In this document: positions 17,245 to 26,569 of the stretch, piece after piece | Position numbering within the stretch: the first letter of the stretch is position 1 | Layout: every line of letters begins with the position of its first letter | From: an uncultured Candidatus Saccharibacteria bacterium | GTDB lineage: Bacteria; Patescibacteriota; Saccharimonadia; Saccharimonadales; Saccharimonadaceae | Assembly: GCA_938046775.1 (NCBI GenBank) | Contig: CALIXB010000027.1 | Coordinates: 47,116 to 111,115, forward strand | Reading direction: 5' to 3' | DNA: 64,000 nt | Notes under the pieces: model-generated | Database searches by the model: none | What the model saw: the letters and a program-made list of their open reading frames with translations, nothing else | What the model was told of the DNA's origin: nothing | Translations under genes and position numbers: made by a program

Positions 17245-17820
17245 TTATTGTTTATTTGATGTAATTACAGAACTAATTATTTTTAGCAAGGCTTCAAACT
17301 CTGTAAAGCCTGCTGCAGTATTGAAATGTCCACCATTTGCTATGGAGATTACATCGCCGTCTATAATATCTGCAAATGACTCAAGAATATCGAGAGGAAT
17401 GTACGGGTCATCAGGAGAGAGGAAACAATATGTATCACCGAGTAAATTAGGGGCGGCAATTGATTTATCAAAATACATAGGCTTATTTAACTGGTCCATT
17501 GTCCTGTTGCCGCTAATGAAATTATTATACCCAGCCACCGAAATAAACCCTCGTACTTTTAAGCGTTGCGTAAATACGTATTTTACAAAAAATGTACATC
17601 CTGCGCTATGTGCTACTACTATACTGTGTGGTCCTAATAGCCCTGATTTATTATATCCTTTCAGGATATAAGACCAGGTTTCGAAATCTTGCCCTTCGGG
17701 ACTAGGAAGAGACAATACATAGCTGGGGATATTAATTTCCGAAAGACTTTTGTGAAGCCAAGAGAACCAGTTCTCGTAAGGATGACCAAAAGTTCCGGGC
17801 AATATAAATACGTTAGTCAT
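17245..17820 (-). CDS. RBBP9/YdeN-family alpha/beta hydrolase
   Basis: A 191-residue serine hydrolase. The N-terminal strand and oxyanion region FILPGTFGHP is followed by nucleophile motif AHSAG (Ser about 72), an acid candidate in SPDDPYIP (about 135) and the catalytic His in NGGHFN (about 163). The size, GxxG-type start and order match the RBBP9/YdeN family of small cytosolic hydrolases, whose physiological substrates are poorly defined. No signal peptide is present. Confidence 0.82.
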   Translation of the reverse strand: MTNVFILPGTFGHPYENWFSWLHKSLSEINIPSYVLSLPSPEGQDFETWSYILKGYNKSGLLGPHSIVVAHSAGCTFFVKYVFTQRLKVRGFISVAGYNNFISGNRTMDQLNKPMYFDKSIAAPNLLGDTYCFLSPDDPYIPLDILESFADIIDGDVISIANGGHFNTAAGFTEFEALLKIISSVITSNKQ

Positions 17821-17907
17821 GAATCAAATTTCTCGTAAGCTGCTCGTTGCTGGAGACTAAGTCAAGGATGTATAACAACTACAATACGGTTTAATATGAT
17901 CAAAATT

Positions 17908-17984
17908 TGGAGGGCCAGGAGGGGCTCGAACCCTCGACACCCTGCTTAAGAGGCAGGTGCTCTAACCAGCTGAGCTACTGGCCC
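17908..17984 (-). tRNA. tRNA-Lys (anticodon CTT)
   Basis: Acceptor GGGCCAG/CTGGCCC, anticodon stem CCTGC/GCAGG with loop CTCTTAA, T-stem GAGGG/CCCTC, encoded CCA. The discriminator base is U73, unusual for tRNA-Lys. Confidence 0.94.
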
Positions 17985-18070
17985 ACGATTTCATTATACA
18001 ACAATCGATAAAAATGTCTACTATTTTACCGTAAAAATAATTTTTGGTACTAGCAAATTGCTGTAAGGCT

Positions 18071-18148
18071 TGGGGCGAATGATGGGGTTCGAACCCACGG
18101 CCTCCGGAGCCACAATCCAGCGCTCTAACCAGCTGAGCTACATCCGCC
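18071..18148 (-). tRNA. tRNA-His (anticodon GTG)
   Basis: Acceptor GCGGATG/CATTCGC with the extra G-1 paired to C73, the hallmark of tRNA-His. Anticodon stem CTGGA/TCCGG with loop TTGTGGC, encoded CCA. Confidence 0.95.
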
Positions 18149-18222
18149 ATAGACCAAGCTTTTTGAATTATAGCACATACTATATCTGTACTCAAGATAG
18201 TAAAATTGCTATACTTAAGCTA

Positions 18223-19035
18223 ATGAAAGAGCTAAATGGTTCAGAATTAGCCGGCTTTATTAAGGAGCGGCAAGCAAAGCAGGTGCGTGCCTTGAGGCAA
18301 GCTTGGCATATTCAACCGCGCCTGGCAATTGTGACGGACACTGAGAATCCCGTTATTGAAACTTACATGCGTTTGAAGCAGCGATACGGTGCGGATATTT
18401 TGATTGATGTGGAAATCCATCGGGCGGAGGCGGGTCAGGTTTTAGGTGTGATTGACGCATTAAATAATCGTGATGACGTTCAGGGGATAATTTTACAACT
18501 GCCAATTAGTAATCCTCAACAAACCGAGGAACTGCTGGAGAGTATTCGGATAGATAAAGACGTTGATGGTCTGCGTCAGCGGACGGATTTTCAGGCGGCC
18601 ACACCAACGGCTATTAATTGGCTATTGGCTGGCTATGGCATTGATCTTAAGGGTAAAAAAGTTGCAATTGTTGGTCGAGGTCGTCTGGTCGGGGCTCCCT
18701 TAGAGAAAATGTGGCTGAAATCTGGTATTGACGCTACAGTGTTTGAAAAGGGAGATGATTTATCGCAGTTGATTAACTATGACGTTGTTGTGTCGGCGAC
18801 TGGTGTACCGGGTCTAATTACTAATCAGATGGTTAAGCCAAAAGCGGTGGTTGTTGATGCGGGTACGGCTTCGGAAGATGGGAAAATAGTGGGTGACGTG
18901 TCAGATGAAGTGCGATTGCGTGAAGATGTTTTGATAACTCCGAAAAAAGGTGGCGTTGGCCCGCTGACAGTATCGGCTCTGTTTGATAATTTAATTACGG
19001 CGTGTTTAAAGATTGCTAATCAGGCTAAAGATTAG
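18223..19035 (+). CDS. folD: Bifunctional methylene-THF dehydrogenase/cyclohydrolase FolD
   Basis: A 270-residue cytosolic enzyme that converts 5,10-methylene-THF to 10-formyl-THF in two steps. Motifs: YMRLKQRYG with the catalytic Lys, QLPI, DVDGL, GRGRLVGAP for NADP binding and GGVGPLT near the end. The usual PCTP reads AATP here. ATG 18223 follows a TATACT box (18210-18215) by 7 nt. It works downstream of GlyA. It ends in a TTAG stop overlap with the converging receiver gene. Confidence 0.93.
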   Translation: MKELNGSELAGFIKERQAKQVRALRQAWHIQPRLAIVTDTENPVIETYMRLKQRYGADILIDVEIHRAEAGQVLGVIDALNNRDDVQGIILQLPISNPQQTEELLESIRIDKDVDGLRQRTDFQAATPTAINWLLAGYGIDLKGKKVAIVGRGRLVGAPLEKMWLKSGIDATVFEKGDDLSQLINYDVVVSATGVPGLITNQMVKPKAVVVDAGTASEDGKIVGDVSDEVRLREDVLITPKKGGVGPLTVSALFDNLITACLKIANQAKD

Positions 19036-19406
19036 GAAGTAGTCTTTATAGCAGATTTAACTTGCTCAGCGACTTGGCGCGGCGTAAGGTTGGCTTTTAC
19101 GATATAGCTGTGTATGCCTAGTTTTTTCAATTCGCGCGGTGCCTCTTCTTCGCCCAAATTAGTCAGGACAATAACAGGAATAGTTTTTCCCCAATCCTTA
19201 GACCTAATGTGCTTTAATGCTTCTGTGCCATCCATCTCTGGCATTTGTAAATCCAGCAGAATAATATCTGGTTGGAATTTTTCGACAACTTCTACACCAA
19301 TTTGGCCATTAGCCGCCAGGCGGACTTCAAATCCATCTGACTCAAATTTCATTCGGTACATCTGGCTGATGGTTGGGTCGTCTTCAATGATGGCAATTTT
19401 TATCAT
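19032..19406 (-). CDS. Single-domain response regulator (CheY-like receiver)
   Basis: A 124-residue receiver domain only. The acidic pair is in IIEDDP (9-10), the phospho-acceptor Asp in LLDLQMPEMDG (about 51), Thr in VLTN (about 81) and Lys in IVKAN (about 103). There is no DNA-binding output domain, so it acts through protein contact or a phosphorelay. The -10 TATACT (19413-19418, minus strand) is 6 nt from ATG 19406. The histidine kinase at 20814 is the nearest possible partner. Confidence 0.93.
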   Translation of the reverse strand: MIKIAIIEDDPTISQMYRMKFESDGFEVRLAANGQIGVEVVEKFQPDIILLDLQMPEMDGTEALKHIRSKDWGKTIPVIVLTNLGEEEAPRELKKLGIHSYIVKANLTPRQVAEQVKSAIKTTS

Positions 19407-19446
19407 GCTCTAAGTATAGCATAATAATTATGGTATAATTTTTGAC

Positions 19447-20787
19447 ATGGAAAAATTTGGGAATAATTGTGGCGGTCGCGAGCTTGTTGATGGGTCTGAC
19501 GTCGAAGCTAATGAAAAATTAAATGGAGAAATTGCAGACCTCAGAGCTCAAGGATATGAGGTTCGGGTGGGTGAAAATAATGATCCTGCATATAAGAATC
19601 CAGAGAAGATTGAAAAAGTATATAGCTATCTGGAAAGAGGCGGAAGAGAATTAAAGGATGTTCGTAAAGATATTATTCATATAAATTTGGCAGCGGCAGC
19701 GCTTGCGAGTGTCCTAGAAAAGATTCCTTTTGTAAGAGAAAATAAATGGGGCAATGTTATAGATGCTTATCTGGAGATTTTTCGTGATAAATTTCTATAC
19801 GGTAAAGATCAAACTGATTCGCAGCCGTGGCATAAGCAGCGAGGTTTTGCACTGACATTTTTGACAATTTCTGAAGCTGAGGATTTGAGCGTTTTTGATG
19901 AAAATGGTGAAATATTGTCAGAAGGTAAATATCCAACTATGAGCGGTCCGCTGGATGAGTCGGTATTTGATGAGAAGATTAATGGCTTACCGCTGACAGA
20001 AGTTATGATTCAAGATAAAGTCAACAACGGTGTGGATAAGGCGACGGCTATTGAAGAAGTGGAGAAGAGAATTAGTGAAGTTCGAGAATTTATCCAAGCG
20101 CCAGTGACGGAGAAGTTCTCTAATATTATTCGACATTGTGCAGATTCGCTTGGTATTCGTGAGCGAGTAAAAACAGTAAATGATTTGTCAATTAACCACT
20201 TAAAGAGTGTTTCAGAAAAGGAAAATCGCCCAATAAGTGACATGCTGATGATGAGTTTTGGTTGTGGAACGGGATTGGCGACTTTGAAGATGCTGAAAAA
20301 ACTTAAGGATGAAACGGGTGAGGCGCCAACGGTTATCCTGCTAGACCAAGATCCGTTGTCTCTAGCGGCGGCGCAGAGCTTGGCTAAGAAATGGAATTTG
20401 GAAGATAAGATCGAAATTCATTGCGAGCGATTATTCAACAAGCTTGGCAAACCTTTGAGTTTGGAGGGAGTTTTGGGTAATCGTAAACTAGATATTGCGG
20501 AAGATTCTGGCTTGCGAGAATATTTGCCAGACGGTGTTTATAAACAATTAACGCGAGAATCGCTGAAGTTCTTGCGAACTGGCGGGTTGATGATTACTGG
20601 CAATATGAACGTAAATCGCCCACAAAAAGAATTTTTGCATGGACTGATGGGGTGGGTTCCAAAAGTTAGGATGCGTTCAATTAAAGAAGGCTTTAAATTA
20701 CTTCAAAAATCTGGCATACCAAAAGAGTCTATTGAAGCTACGGTTACCGCGAGCGGCGTTTACACAGTTTTTGCGATTAAAACATAG
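19447..20787 (+). CDS. SAM-dependent methyltransferase of unknown target
   Basis: A 446-residue protein with an N-terminal helical region (1-260) of no recognised family and a Rossmann-type class I methyltransferase domain from about 265. SAM-binding motif I reads MSFGCGTGLATL and motif II ILLDQDPLSL. The substrate cannot be read from the sequence. TATAAT (19434-19439) ends 7 nt before ATG 19447. The gene is divergent from the receiver gene with only 40 bp between starts. Confidence 0.8.
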   Translation: MEKFGNNCGGRELVDGSDVEANEKLNGEIADLRAQGYEVRVGENNDPAYKNPEKIEKVYSYLERGGRELKDVRKDIIHINLAAAALASVLEKIPFVRENKWGNVIDAYLEIFRDKFLYGKDQTDSQPWHKQRGFALTFLTISEAEDLSVFDENGEILSEGKYPTMSGPLDESVFDEKINGLPLTEVMIQDKVNNGVDKATAIEEVEKRISEVREFIQAPVTEKFSNIIRHCADSLGIRERVKTVNDLSINHLKSVSEKENRPISDMLMMSFGCGTGLATLKMLKKLKDETGEAPTVILLDQDPLSLAAAQSLAKKWNLEDKIEIHCERLFNKLGKPLSLEGVLGNRKLDIAEDSGLREYLPDGVYKQLTRESLKFLRTGGLMITGNMNVNRPQKEFLHGLMGWVPKVRMRSIKEGFKLLQKSGIPKESIEATVTASGVYTVFAIKT

Positions 20788-20813
20788 AATAAAATGCTAT
20801 AATAAGCATTAGC

Positions 20814-22973
20814 ATGATGTCTCGAGCATTAGTACTGGGTATGGTTGCGCTAATGGCGCTAATTTTAGGCATGCTAGTGCTTAAAAAATCTAAACGCCAT
20901 TACGATACTAAACAGTGGTTTTTCTTAGTCTGTTTATGCTTGGCTGTGTGGTCGGCTGGACTAGAGATGTTTTCTTTGGCGGATAATGGAGCGGCACTAG
21001 ACATTGCCTCGCGGTGGTTTTATGTTGCTTCGGCGGTTTTCTGTCCAGCGTTGGCTATCTTTACCGCTAAGTCATTCCTTCCTCTAACGAAGTCCGTAAG
21101 GAGTTTTATCTTTATATCTAGTTCGTTATTTATAGTATTGTCTATATATATTATTTTGGCGCCTGAGTTTATTATTAACGCATCAGAGATTACGACACCA
21201 GTAGATTTTTCACAAATTCCTATTAATGCTATCAATTATATAGTTTTTGCTACTTTTTTCTCAGTATTTTTCTTAGTTGTTATGTGGTTTGGTTATGTTG
21301 CCTGGCGGAAGTCTGATAATATTCGCCGTAAGCAAGTGGCGATTTACATGACCGGCTTGTTGGTATCTAGTATACCTGGGTTTGTAGTTGACTTATTGTT
21401 GCCAGCTCTTGGCGATTATAGATACGTGTGGGTTGGACCGGTGGCAATTATCCTATTTCTGTTTGCAATTATGTATAGCATCGTAAAATATAGATTAATG
21501 GACGTAAAAACGGCAGTGGCTCGCAGCGTTTCATACATGCTACTACTAATCGCGCTAGCTGTCGTTTACATAATCTCTGCTTATGTGATTTCGATTGTTA
21601 TTTTCCAGCGGACCTTGACAATTGATAGTCGTTTGAATTTCATGAACATGGTTCTAGCTATACTTTTGGCGTTCTTATATCAGCCCATTAAGAGGTTCTT
21701 TAATAAGTTGACGGATAGGGTTTTTTATTATGGTGAGTATGACGCTGATACTTTTGCGCGTGAGATTAGTAAGATATTAACTTACACGGCAGACCTACAG
21801 CTCCTGACGCGGCGGGTCGGCAATTATATAGCAAGTTCATTGAAAGCGGAGAAAGTGGCGTTTTGTATTCCAGAAAAGGGAATTTATGGTCGAACTGGTC
21901 GGCGGCGCTTGTCGGTTGTTGAGGAGGACGTGCGTAGGATTATGGACTATTACTATAAATATTGCAGTTTTCCAGAGGTTATATTAGCGAATCAAGTTAA
22001 GGACCCAGAGCTAAAAAAACTCTTAGATATTCATCGTACAAAAATTGTCATACCTCTTTTACATCAAAATCAAGAAACAGGAATTTTATTTTTAGGGGAG
22101 CATAAGAGCTTGGGCTATAGCTCTCGGGATATTGAAATGTTGGAATCAATTGCTGGTGAGCTGGCAGTGTCAATACGCAACTCTCTTTCAATGGAAGAAA
22201 TAAGTGAGCTAAATAAAAGTTTGCAGCGTAGAATTGATGAGGCGACGAAAGAGTTGAGATTTAGTAATCGCCAGCTTCAGCGGCTGGATGAAGCGAAAAA
22301 TGAGTTTATTTCTATGGCATCGCACCAGCTAAGAACGCCACTGACTAGCATTAAAGGTTACTTGGATATGATGCTGGAAGGGGATTTGGGAAAAATATCG
22401 CCAACTCAGCGAGCGGTTCTTAGAGAAGCGTTTTCTTCTAGTGAACGAATGGTACGGTTAATTAATGACTTTCTTAATGTGTCGCGGCTTCAGACTGGAA
22501 AGTTTACCATTGATAAACAGAGTGTGGATATCGCACAGATTCTTCGTGATGAAGTCTCATTGCTTAAGGTTGTGGCAGATCAGCGCTCGGTCGAGATGGT
22601 ATTAAAGGTTGATAAAAAGATACCTTCGTTGGCGGTTGATTCTGAGAAGATTCGTCAAGTTATGCTGAATATGATTGACAATGCTATTTATTATTCAAAC
22701 CCACACAAAAAGGTGGTGATTACTTTAAAGAGTAGTGGTAAAATGATTGAATTTTCAGTAAAGGACTCGGGAATTGGTGTGCCAAAGTCGGAGCAAGCAA
22801 ATCTATTTGGCAAGTTTTTCCGTGGTACTAATGCTAAGAAACGACGACCTGATGGTACAGGTGTCGGGTTATTCTTGGCGAAGAAAGTTATTTTGTCACA
22901 TGATGGGGAAATGATTTTTGAATCAGAAGAAGGAAAGGGCAGTACCTTCGGATTTAGACTGCCGGTTCGTTAG
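20814..22973 (+). CDS. Membrane sensor histidine kinase (7TM-GAF-HisKA-HATPase)
   Basis: A 719-residue kinase. About eight hydrophobic helices span residues 3-285 (7TM-histidine-kinase type). A GAF-like domain follows (about 315-455), then a coiled-coil linker, the HisKA H-box SHQLRTPLTSIKG (His about 503) and HATPase motifs N (NMIDNAIYY), G1 (KDSGIGVP) and G2 (GTGVGLFLAKK). No receiver is attached. The only response regulator in the window lies 1.4 kb upstream on the other strand. TATAAT (20798-20803) is 10 nt from ATG 20814, and a second ATG follows at 20817. The signal is unknown. Confidence 0.92.
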   Translation: MMSRALVLGMVALMALILGMLVLKKSKRHYDTKQWFFLVCLCLAVWSAGLEMFSLADNGAALDIASRWFYVASAVFCPALAIFTAKSFLPLTKSVRSFIFISSSLFIVLSIYIILAPEFIINASEITTPVDFSQIPINAINYIVFATFFSVFFLVVMWFGYVAWRKSDNIRRKQVAIYMTGLLVSSIPGFVVDLLLPALGDYRYVWVGPVAIILFLFAIMYSIVKYRLMDVKTAVARSVSYMLLLIALAVVYIISAYVISIVIFQRTLTIDSRLNFMNMVLAILLAFLYQPIKRFFNKLTDRVFYYGEYDADTFAREISKILTYTADLQLLTRRVGNYIASSLKAEKVAFCIPEKGIYGRTGRRRLSVVEEDVRRIMDYYYKYCSFPEVILANQVKDPELKKLLDIHRTKIVIPLLHQNQETGILFLGEHKSLGYSSRDIEMLESIAGELAVSIRNSLSMEEISELNKSLQRRIDEATKELRFSNRQLQRLDEAKNEFISMASHQLRTPLTSIKGYLDMMLEGDLGKISPTQRAVLREAFSSSERMVRLINDFLNVSRLQTGKFTIDKQSVDIAQILRDEVSLLKVVADQRSVEMVLKVDKKIPSLAVDSEKIRQVMLNMIDNAIYYSNPHKKVVITLKSSGKMIEFSVKDSGIGVPKSEQANLFGKFFRGTNAKKRRPDGTGVGLFLAKKVILSHDGEMIFESEEGKGSTFGFRLPVR

Positions 22974-23185
22974 CGAAATAGACTGACGATTCCAGAAACA
23001 GTAATCACAATTGCAATAACAATTAGCAAGGTTATGCCAACTATGTGGATAATCTTCTTTCGGTCAAATATCCATTGAGATAATTTGGAGCGATTTGTTG
23101 CTGTGATACGTGTTATTTTTGGTCGTTGAACTGTAGCGTCTGCGCCAGAATATTTTTTATTGCGTTTCTTCTTCTGTTTTACCAT
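22970..23185 (-). CDS. Small basic single-pass membrane protein
   Basis: 71 residues: a very basic N-terminal half (KQKKKRNKKY) and one C-terminal membrane helix (about 48-68). ATG 23185 lies 6 nt after a minus-strand TATAAT (23192-23197). A longer frame from 23287 is possible but lacks such a signal. The stop forms a TTAG overlap with the histidine kinase stop. The function is unknown. Confidence 0.6.
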   Translation of the reverse strand: MVKQKKKRNKKYSGADATVQRPKITRITATNRSKLSQWIFDRKKIIHIVGITLLIVIAIVITVSGIVSLFR

Positions 23186-23321
23186 AGACTTATTATACAT
23201 TAAAGCATCACTATCCAATAAGAGCAGGGCGACTGGCTCTGGGCGAATTACAGACAACTGGCCAACTGTTCGCTTGACTATAGACATTTTTACAATAATT
23301 TGCTATGATATCTGAAGTCGT

Positions 23322-23396
23322 GGCCTTATCGTCTAACGGTTAGGACACCAGGTTTTCATCCTGGCAATCCGGGTTCGATTCCCGGTAAGGTCACCA
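23322..23396 (+). tRNA. tRNA-Glu (anticodon TTC)
   Basis: Acceptor GGCCTTA/TAAGGTC, anticodon stem CCAGG/CCTGG with loop TTTTCAT, T-stem CCGGG/CCCGG, A73 and encoded CCA. A TATGAT box lies about 12 nt upstream. Confidence 0.95.
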
Positions 23397-23415
23397 TAAA
23401 GAATGTTTGGAATAG

Positions 23416-23439
23416 CTCGCTTGTTGTGGCGAGTTTTTT
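23416..23439 (+). terminator. Intrinsic terminator after tRNA-Glu
   Basis: The stem CTCGC/GCGAG with an 8-nt loop is followed by TTTTTT, 20 bp after the tRNA. Confidence 0.75.
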
Positions 23440-23741
23440 CATTGTCGCTTCGTAGTTTCTTTGGCGGCGAATTCATCGTCAGCCCGAGACATCATTTCAG
23501 AATAGGCTTCAAGTATGTCGCTCTCTTTATATTTCGGTTTATGTGAGCGCCCAATTGCATACCAGATTGTTACGGGTATCAGCAGGATGGTGTTTATGCA
23601 ATATATCGTAATTGCAGTTTCTATAGACCCAACGATATTTACAAATACTCCAGTATAGAATAAAAAGAAAATAATTACAGTAGTTGATCCGAAAATAAAG
23701 AACAAAATTTTTGAAATAATATATTTATCTATTTCTGGCAC
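23439..23741 (-). CDS. Small two-helix membrane protein, unknown
   Basis: 100 residues from GTG 23741, with two hydrophobic helices (about 10-35 and 40-62) and a charged cytoplasmic tail ending KETTKRQ. A weak TATAAA lies 4 nt upstream of the start. No family was recognised. Confidence 0.55.
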   Translation of the reverse strand: MPEIDKYIISKILFFIFGSTTVIIFFLFYTGVFVNIVGSIETAITIYCINTILLIPVTIWYAIGRSHKPKYKESDILEAYSEMMSRADDEFAAKETTKRQ

Positions 23742-23873
23742 AATATTTATATTCTAACATTAAGAAAATGGGTAAGCTAGTTTTGATTAACACAAATCTT
23801 GACATTAAATAAGTATTACAAGTCTCCTTGGCGCCATTTTCCATCACTGTTATTTCGTGATATAATTTTAAAA

Positions 23874-25295
23874 ATGAGTGATAATATATTTAAACGAACA
23901 AAAATATTAGCAACAATTGGGCCAGCAACATTTAGCCAAGAAAAGGTCTATCAGCTACTTGACGCTGGCGTTAATGGTATTCGCATGAATTTTAGTCACG
24001 GTGCGAATGAAGAGCGAATTGAGCAAATCAACTGGGTACGTACTGCCAGCGAGCAGCTAGGTAAGCCAGTAGCAATCCTACAAGATTTGCAAGGCCCGAA
24101 AATTCGCTTAGGCGTCTTAAAGGATAATATGTTGAACGTTAAGGCTGGTGATATGCTAGTTTTGGATTCGGAAATTACCGAGCACGACGGCAGCTTTAAC
24201 CTGCCAGTACAGTACAATTTGGCAGAAAAGATGAAGGTTGATGAACCGCTTTATATGTTTGACGGTAAAATTAAGACGATTGTGCGTGAAATTGTTAGTC
24301 CAACTGCAATTCGTGTTGAGGTTCAGAATGACGGCTTTTTGATGAGCCGCAAGGGTCTTAACTTGCCGGATACTGATTTTGGCGGTGATATTTTAACCCC
24401 GAAAGATATTGCCGATTTGGAATGGGCTGCAAGCCAGGACTTTGACTACGTGGCTCTGAGCTTCGTGCAGAAAGCCGATGACATTATCGATTTGCGCCGT
24501 CGGCTGGTAGAGCTAGGCTCAACTGCTGATATTATTGCTAAGATTGAAACCAAGTCCGCTGTTGATCCAGAGAACTTGGAAGAAATTGTTAAGGCTAGTG
24601 ACGGTGTAATGGTGGCGCGCGGTGACTTGGCGGTGGAGGCTGGTGCGGAAATAGTGCCAGTTATGCAGCGTCGGATTATCGCTCTGTGTCGTAAATATTG
24701 TAAGTTGGTTATTGTTGCCACGCAAATGATGGGTAGCATGGTTGATAATCCAGAACCAAGCCGCGCCGAAGTAAGCGACGTGGCGAATGCTGTTATTCAG
24801 GGTGCAGACGTAGTGATGCTATCTGATGAAACTGCCAATGGTAAATATCCTATTGAAACCGTCCAAGCAATGCGAAAGACAATTATTTACACCCAAGAAC
24901 ATAGCGAAGTTATGTTGGTAGAAAAGGCTGAAATGCGCGAGAAGACTGACGCAATTCTAAGCTACACAGCAGCGCAATTAGCAAGAAGAATTAAAGCACG
25001 AGCTATTATCGCAGAGACTAATACCGGAGCAACTGCCGCAAATGTTGGTGCATATCGTCCTAACCTACCAATTGTTTGTGTGACTGAAAATGTTAAAACT
25101 GCACAAAAGTTAGCGTTAAGTTACGCCTCTCGTCCTTATGTTCGACCAAACAATACGGACGCAGCCATTAAGCTGGCTGAAGAGCTGAAGCAGGAAGGCT
25201 ATTTTGGCAAAGACCCAGTTACGGTTGTGTTGGTTAGTGGTCACCACCCAGAGCCAGGCCGAACTGACAATATCCAAGTTAAAACATTGTCATAA
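23874..25295 (+). CDS. pyk: Pyruvate kinase
   Basis: 473 residues. It transfers phosphate from PEP to ADP in the last step of glycolysis. Motifs: KILATIGPAT, RMNFSHG, DLQGPKIR, the Mg-binding SFVQKADDI region, IAKIETK with catalytic Lys, MVARGDLAVE and ATQMMGSM. ATG 23874 lies 7 nt after TATAAT (23861-23866), and the upstream in-frame sequence is non-coding in character. The first gene of a pyk-pgk-tpiA cluster. Confidence 0.96.
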   Translation: MSDNIFKRTKILATIGPATFSQEKVYQLLDAGVNGIRMNFSHGANEERIEQINWVRTASEQLGKPVAILQDLQGPKIRLGVLKDNMLNVKAGDMLVLDSEITEHDGSFNLPVQYNLAEKMKVDEPLYMFDGKIKTIVREIVSPTAIRVEVQNDGFLMSRKGLNLPDTDFGGDILTPKDIADLEWAASQDFDYVALSFVQKADDIIDLRRRLVELGSTADIIAKIETKSAVDPENLEEIVKASDGVMVARGDLAVEAGAEIVPVMQRRIIALCRKYCKLVIVATQMMGSMVDNPEPSRAEVSDVANAVIQGADVVMLSDETANGKYPIETVQAMRKTIIYTQEHSEVMLVEKAEMREKTDAILSYTAAQLARRIKARAIIAETNTGATAANVGAYRPNLPIVCVTENVKTAQKLALSYASRPYVRPNNTDAAIKLAEELKQEGYFGKDPVTVVLVSGHHPEPGRTDNIQVKTLS

Positions 25296-25306
25296 GGAAA
25301 AATTGG

Positions 25307-26545
25307 GTGGGCAGAAAATTTCCAAAGCAAACAATTCGCGATGTTGATTTACGCGGTAAGACTATTCTTCTGCGATCGGATTATAACGTTCCACTAACAA
25401 AGCGCGGTCAAATTTCTGATGACCTAAGAATTCGTGCTTCTCTGCCCACCCTGCGCTATCTTCTGGAGCAGAATTGTAAGATTATTATCATGTCTCATTT
25501 GGGGCGGCCAAAGGGTAGGGATCCTAAACTTAGCTTGAAGGTTGTAGCGGATCATCTGTCTAAATTGCTGGGTCGTCCGGTAAAATTATTGGATGATTGC
25601 GTAGGCGAATCAGTTCGCCAGACTGTCCGCCGTGCGCCACGAGGCAGTGTCCTTATGCTGGAAAATCTGCGCTTTTATGATGAAGAAGAGGCGGATGATT
25701 TGGTGTTTGCTAAGTCAATTCAGCGAGCAGTCCGGGCGGATTATTTTGTGCAGGATGGATTTGCGGTGGCGCATCGAGCGCACGCGAGCACGCATGCCAT
25801 TTCTCTTTGCGTGCCAGGGTTAGCAGGTTTATTGCTCGAGAAAGAATACATAACGATAACTAAAGCGATGAGTAGTCCTAAGCATCCGCTGGTGGCAATT
25901 ATCGGCGGTGCAAAAGTAAGCGACAAAATTTCTCTGATAAAGCGCTTGATAAAAAAAGCTGACCGAATTTTAATAGGCGGCGCAATGTCAAATACGTTTC
26001 TTCATTGTCGTGGTGTAAATATTGGCAAGAGCGTTTTTGAGTCGGGAATGGAGAAGATTGTATCGGAAATCTATGACCTGGCAGCCGCTAAAGTTGGTGC
26101 CGAGAATGTCGATAATTTTTTGGTTTTACCAGTGGATGTGGCGGTGGCGCCGGAGATTTCTAAAGATTGTCACAGACGAGAAGTTAGTGTTGGTCACATA
26201 AAAGATGATGATATTGCACTTGATATTGGCAGTCAGACGATTGAGACTTTTACAAAAATATTAGCGGACGCCAAAACTGTTATTTGGAATGGGCCGCTGG
26301 GATATGCAGAAATTGATAATTTTGCGATTGGTTCAGCGCGAGCTGCCCTAGCGATTGCCCAGAATAATGAGGCGACTTCAATTGTTGGTGGCGGGGATAC
26401 GGCAGATTTTATATTGAAGTGGGATGGTCATGATGGGGCTAGCTTCACGCACGTTTCCACTGGTGGCGGTGCTGGTATGGCCTTGATGGCTGGTAAAAAA
26501 TTGCCCGGAATTGAAAGTTTACTAGACTCATACGGCATGAGGTGA
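25307..26545 (+). CDS. pgk: Phosphoglycerate kinase
   Basis: 412 residues from GTG 25307 with AAGGA upstream. Signatures: LRSDYNVPL, MSHLGRPKG, NLRFYDEEE, GGAKVSDKI, VWNGPLGYAE and GGGDTADF. It makes ATP from 1,3-bisphosphoglycerate. It follows pyk by 11 bp and precedes tpiA by 24 bp, so one transcript is likely. Confidence 0.96.
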   Translation: MGRKFPKQTIRDVDLRGKTILLRSDYNVPLTKRGQISDDLRIRASLPTLRYLLEQNCKIIIMSHLGRPKGRDPKLSLKVVADHLSKLLGRPVKLLDDCVGESVRQTVRRAPRGSVLMLENLRFYDEEEADDLVFAKSIQRAVRADYFVQDGFAVAHRAHASTHAISLCVPGLAGLLLEKEYITITKAMSSPKHPLVAIIGGAKVSDKISLIKRLIKKADRILIGGAMSNTFLHCRGVNIGKSVFESGMEKIVSEIYDLAAAKVGAENVDNFLVLPVDVAVAPEISKDCHRREVSVGHIKDDDIALDIGSQTIETFTKILADAKTVIWNGPLGYAEIDNFAIGSARAALAIAQNNEATSIVGGGDTADFILKWDGHDGASFTHVSTGGGAGMALMAGKKLPGIESLLDSYGMR

Positions 26546-26569
26546 TAAACTAAGCATAAGGATTATCTC

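Noticed and set aside
19032..22973. Receiver and histidine kinase as a classical two-gene system
   Set aside because: They are on opposite strands with a methyltransferase gene between them, so a partnership is possible but not shown by gene order.
23186..23287. Longer start for the small basic membrane protein
   Set aside because: The extra 34 residues lack a start signal, while the internal ATG at 23185 has a perfectly placed -10.
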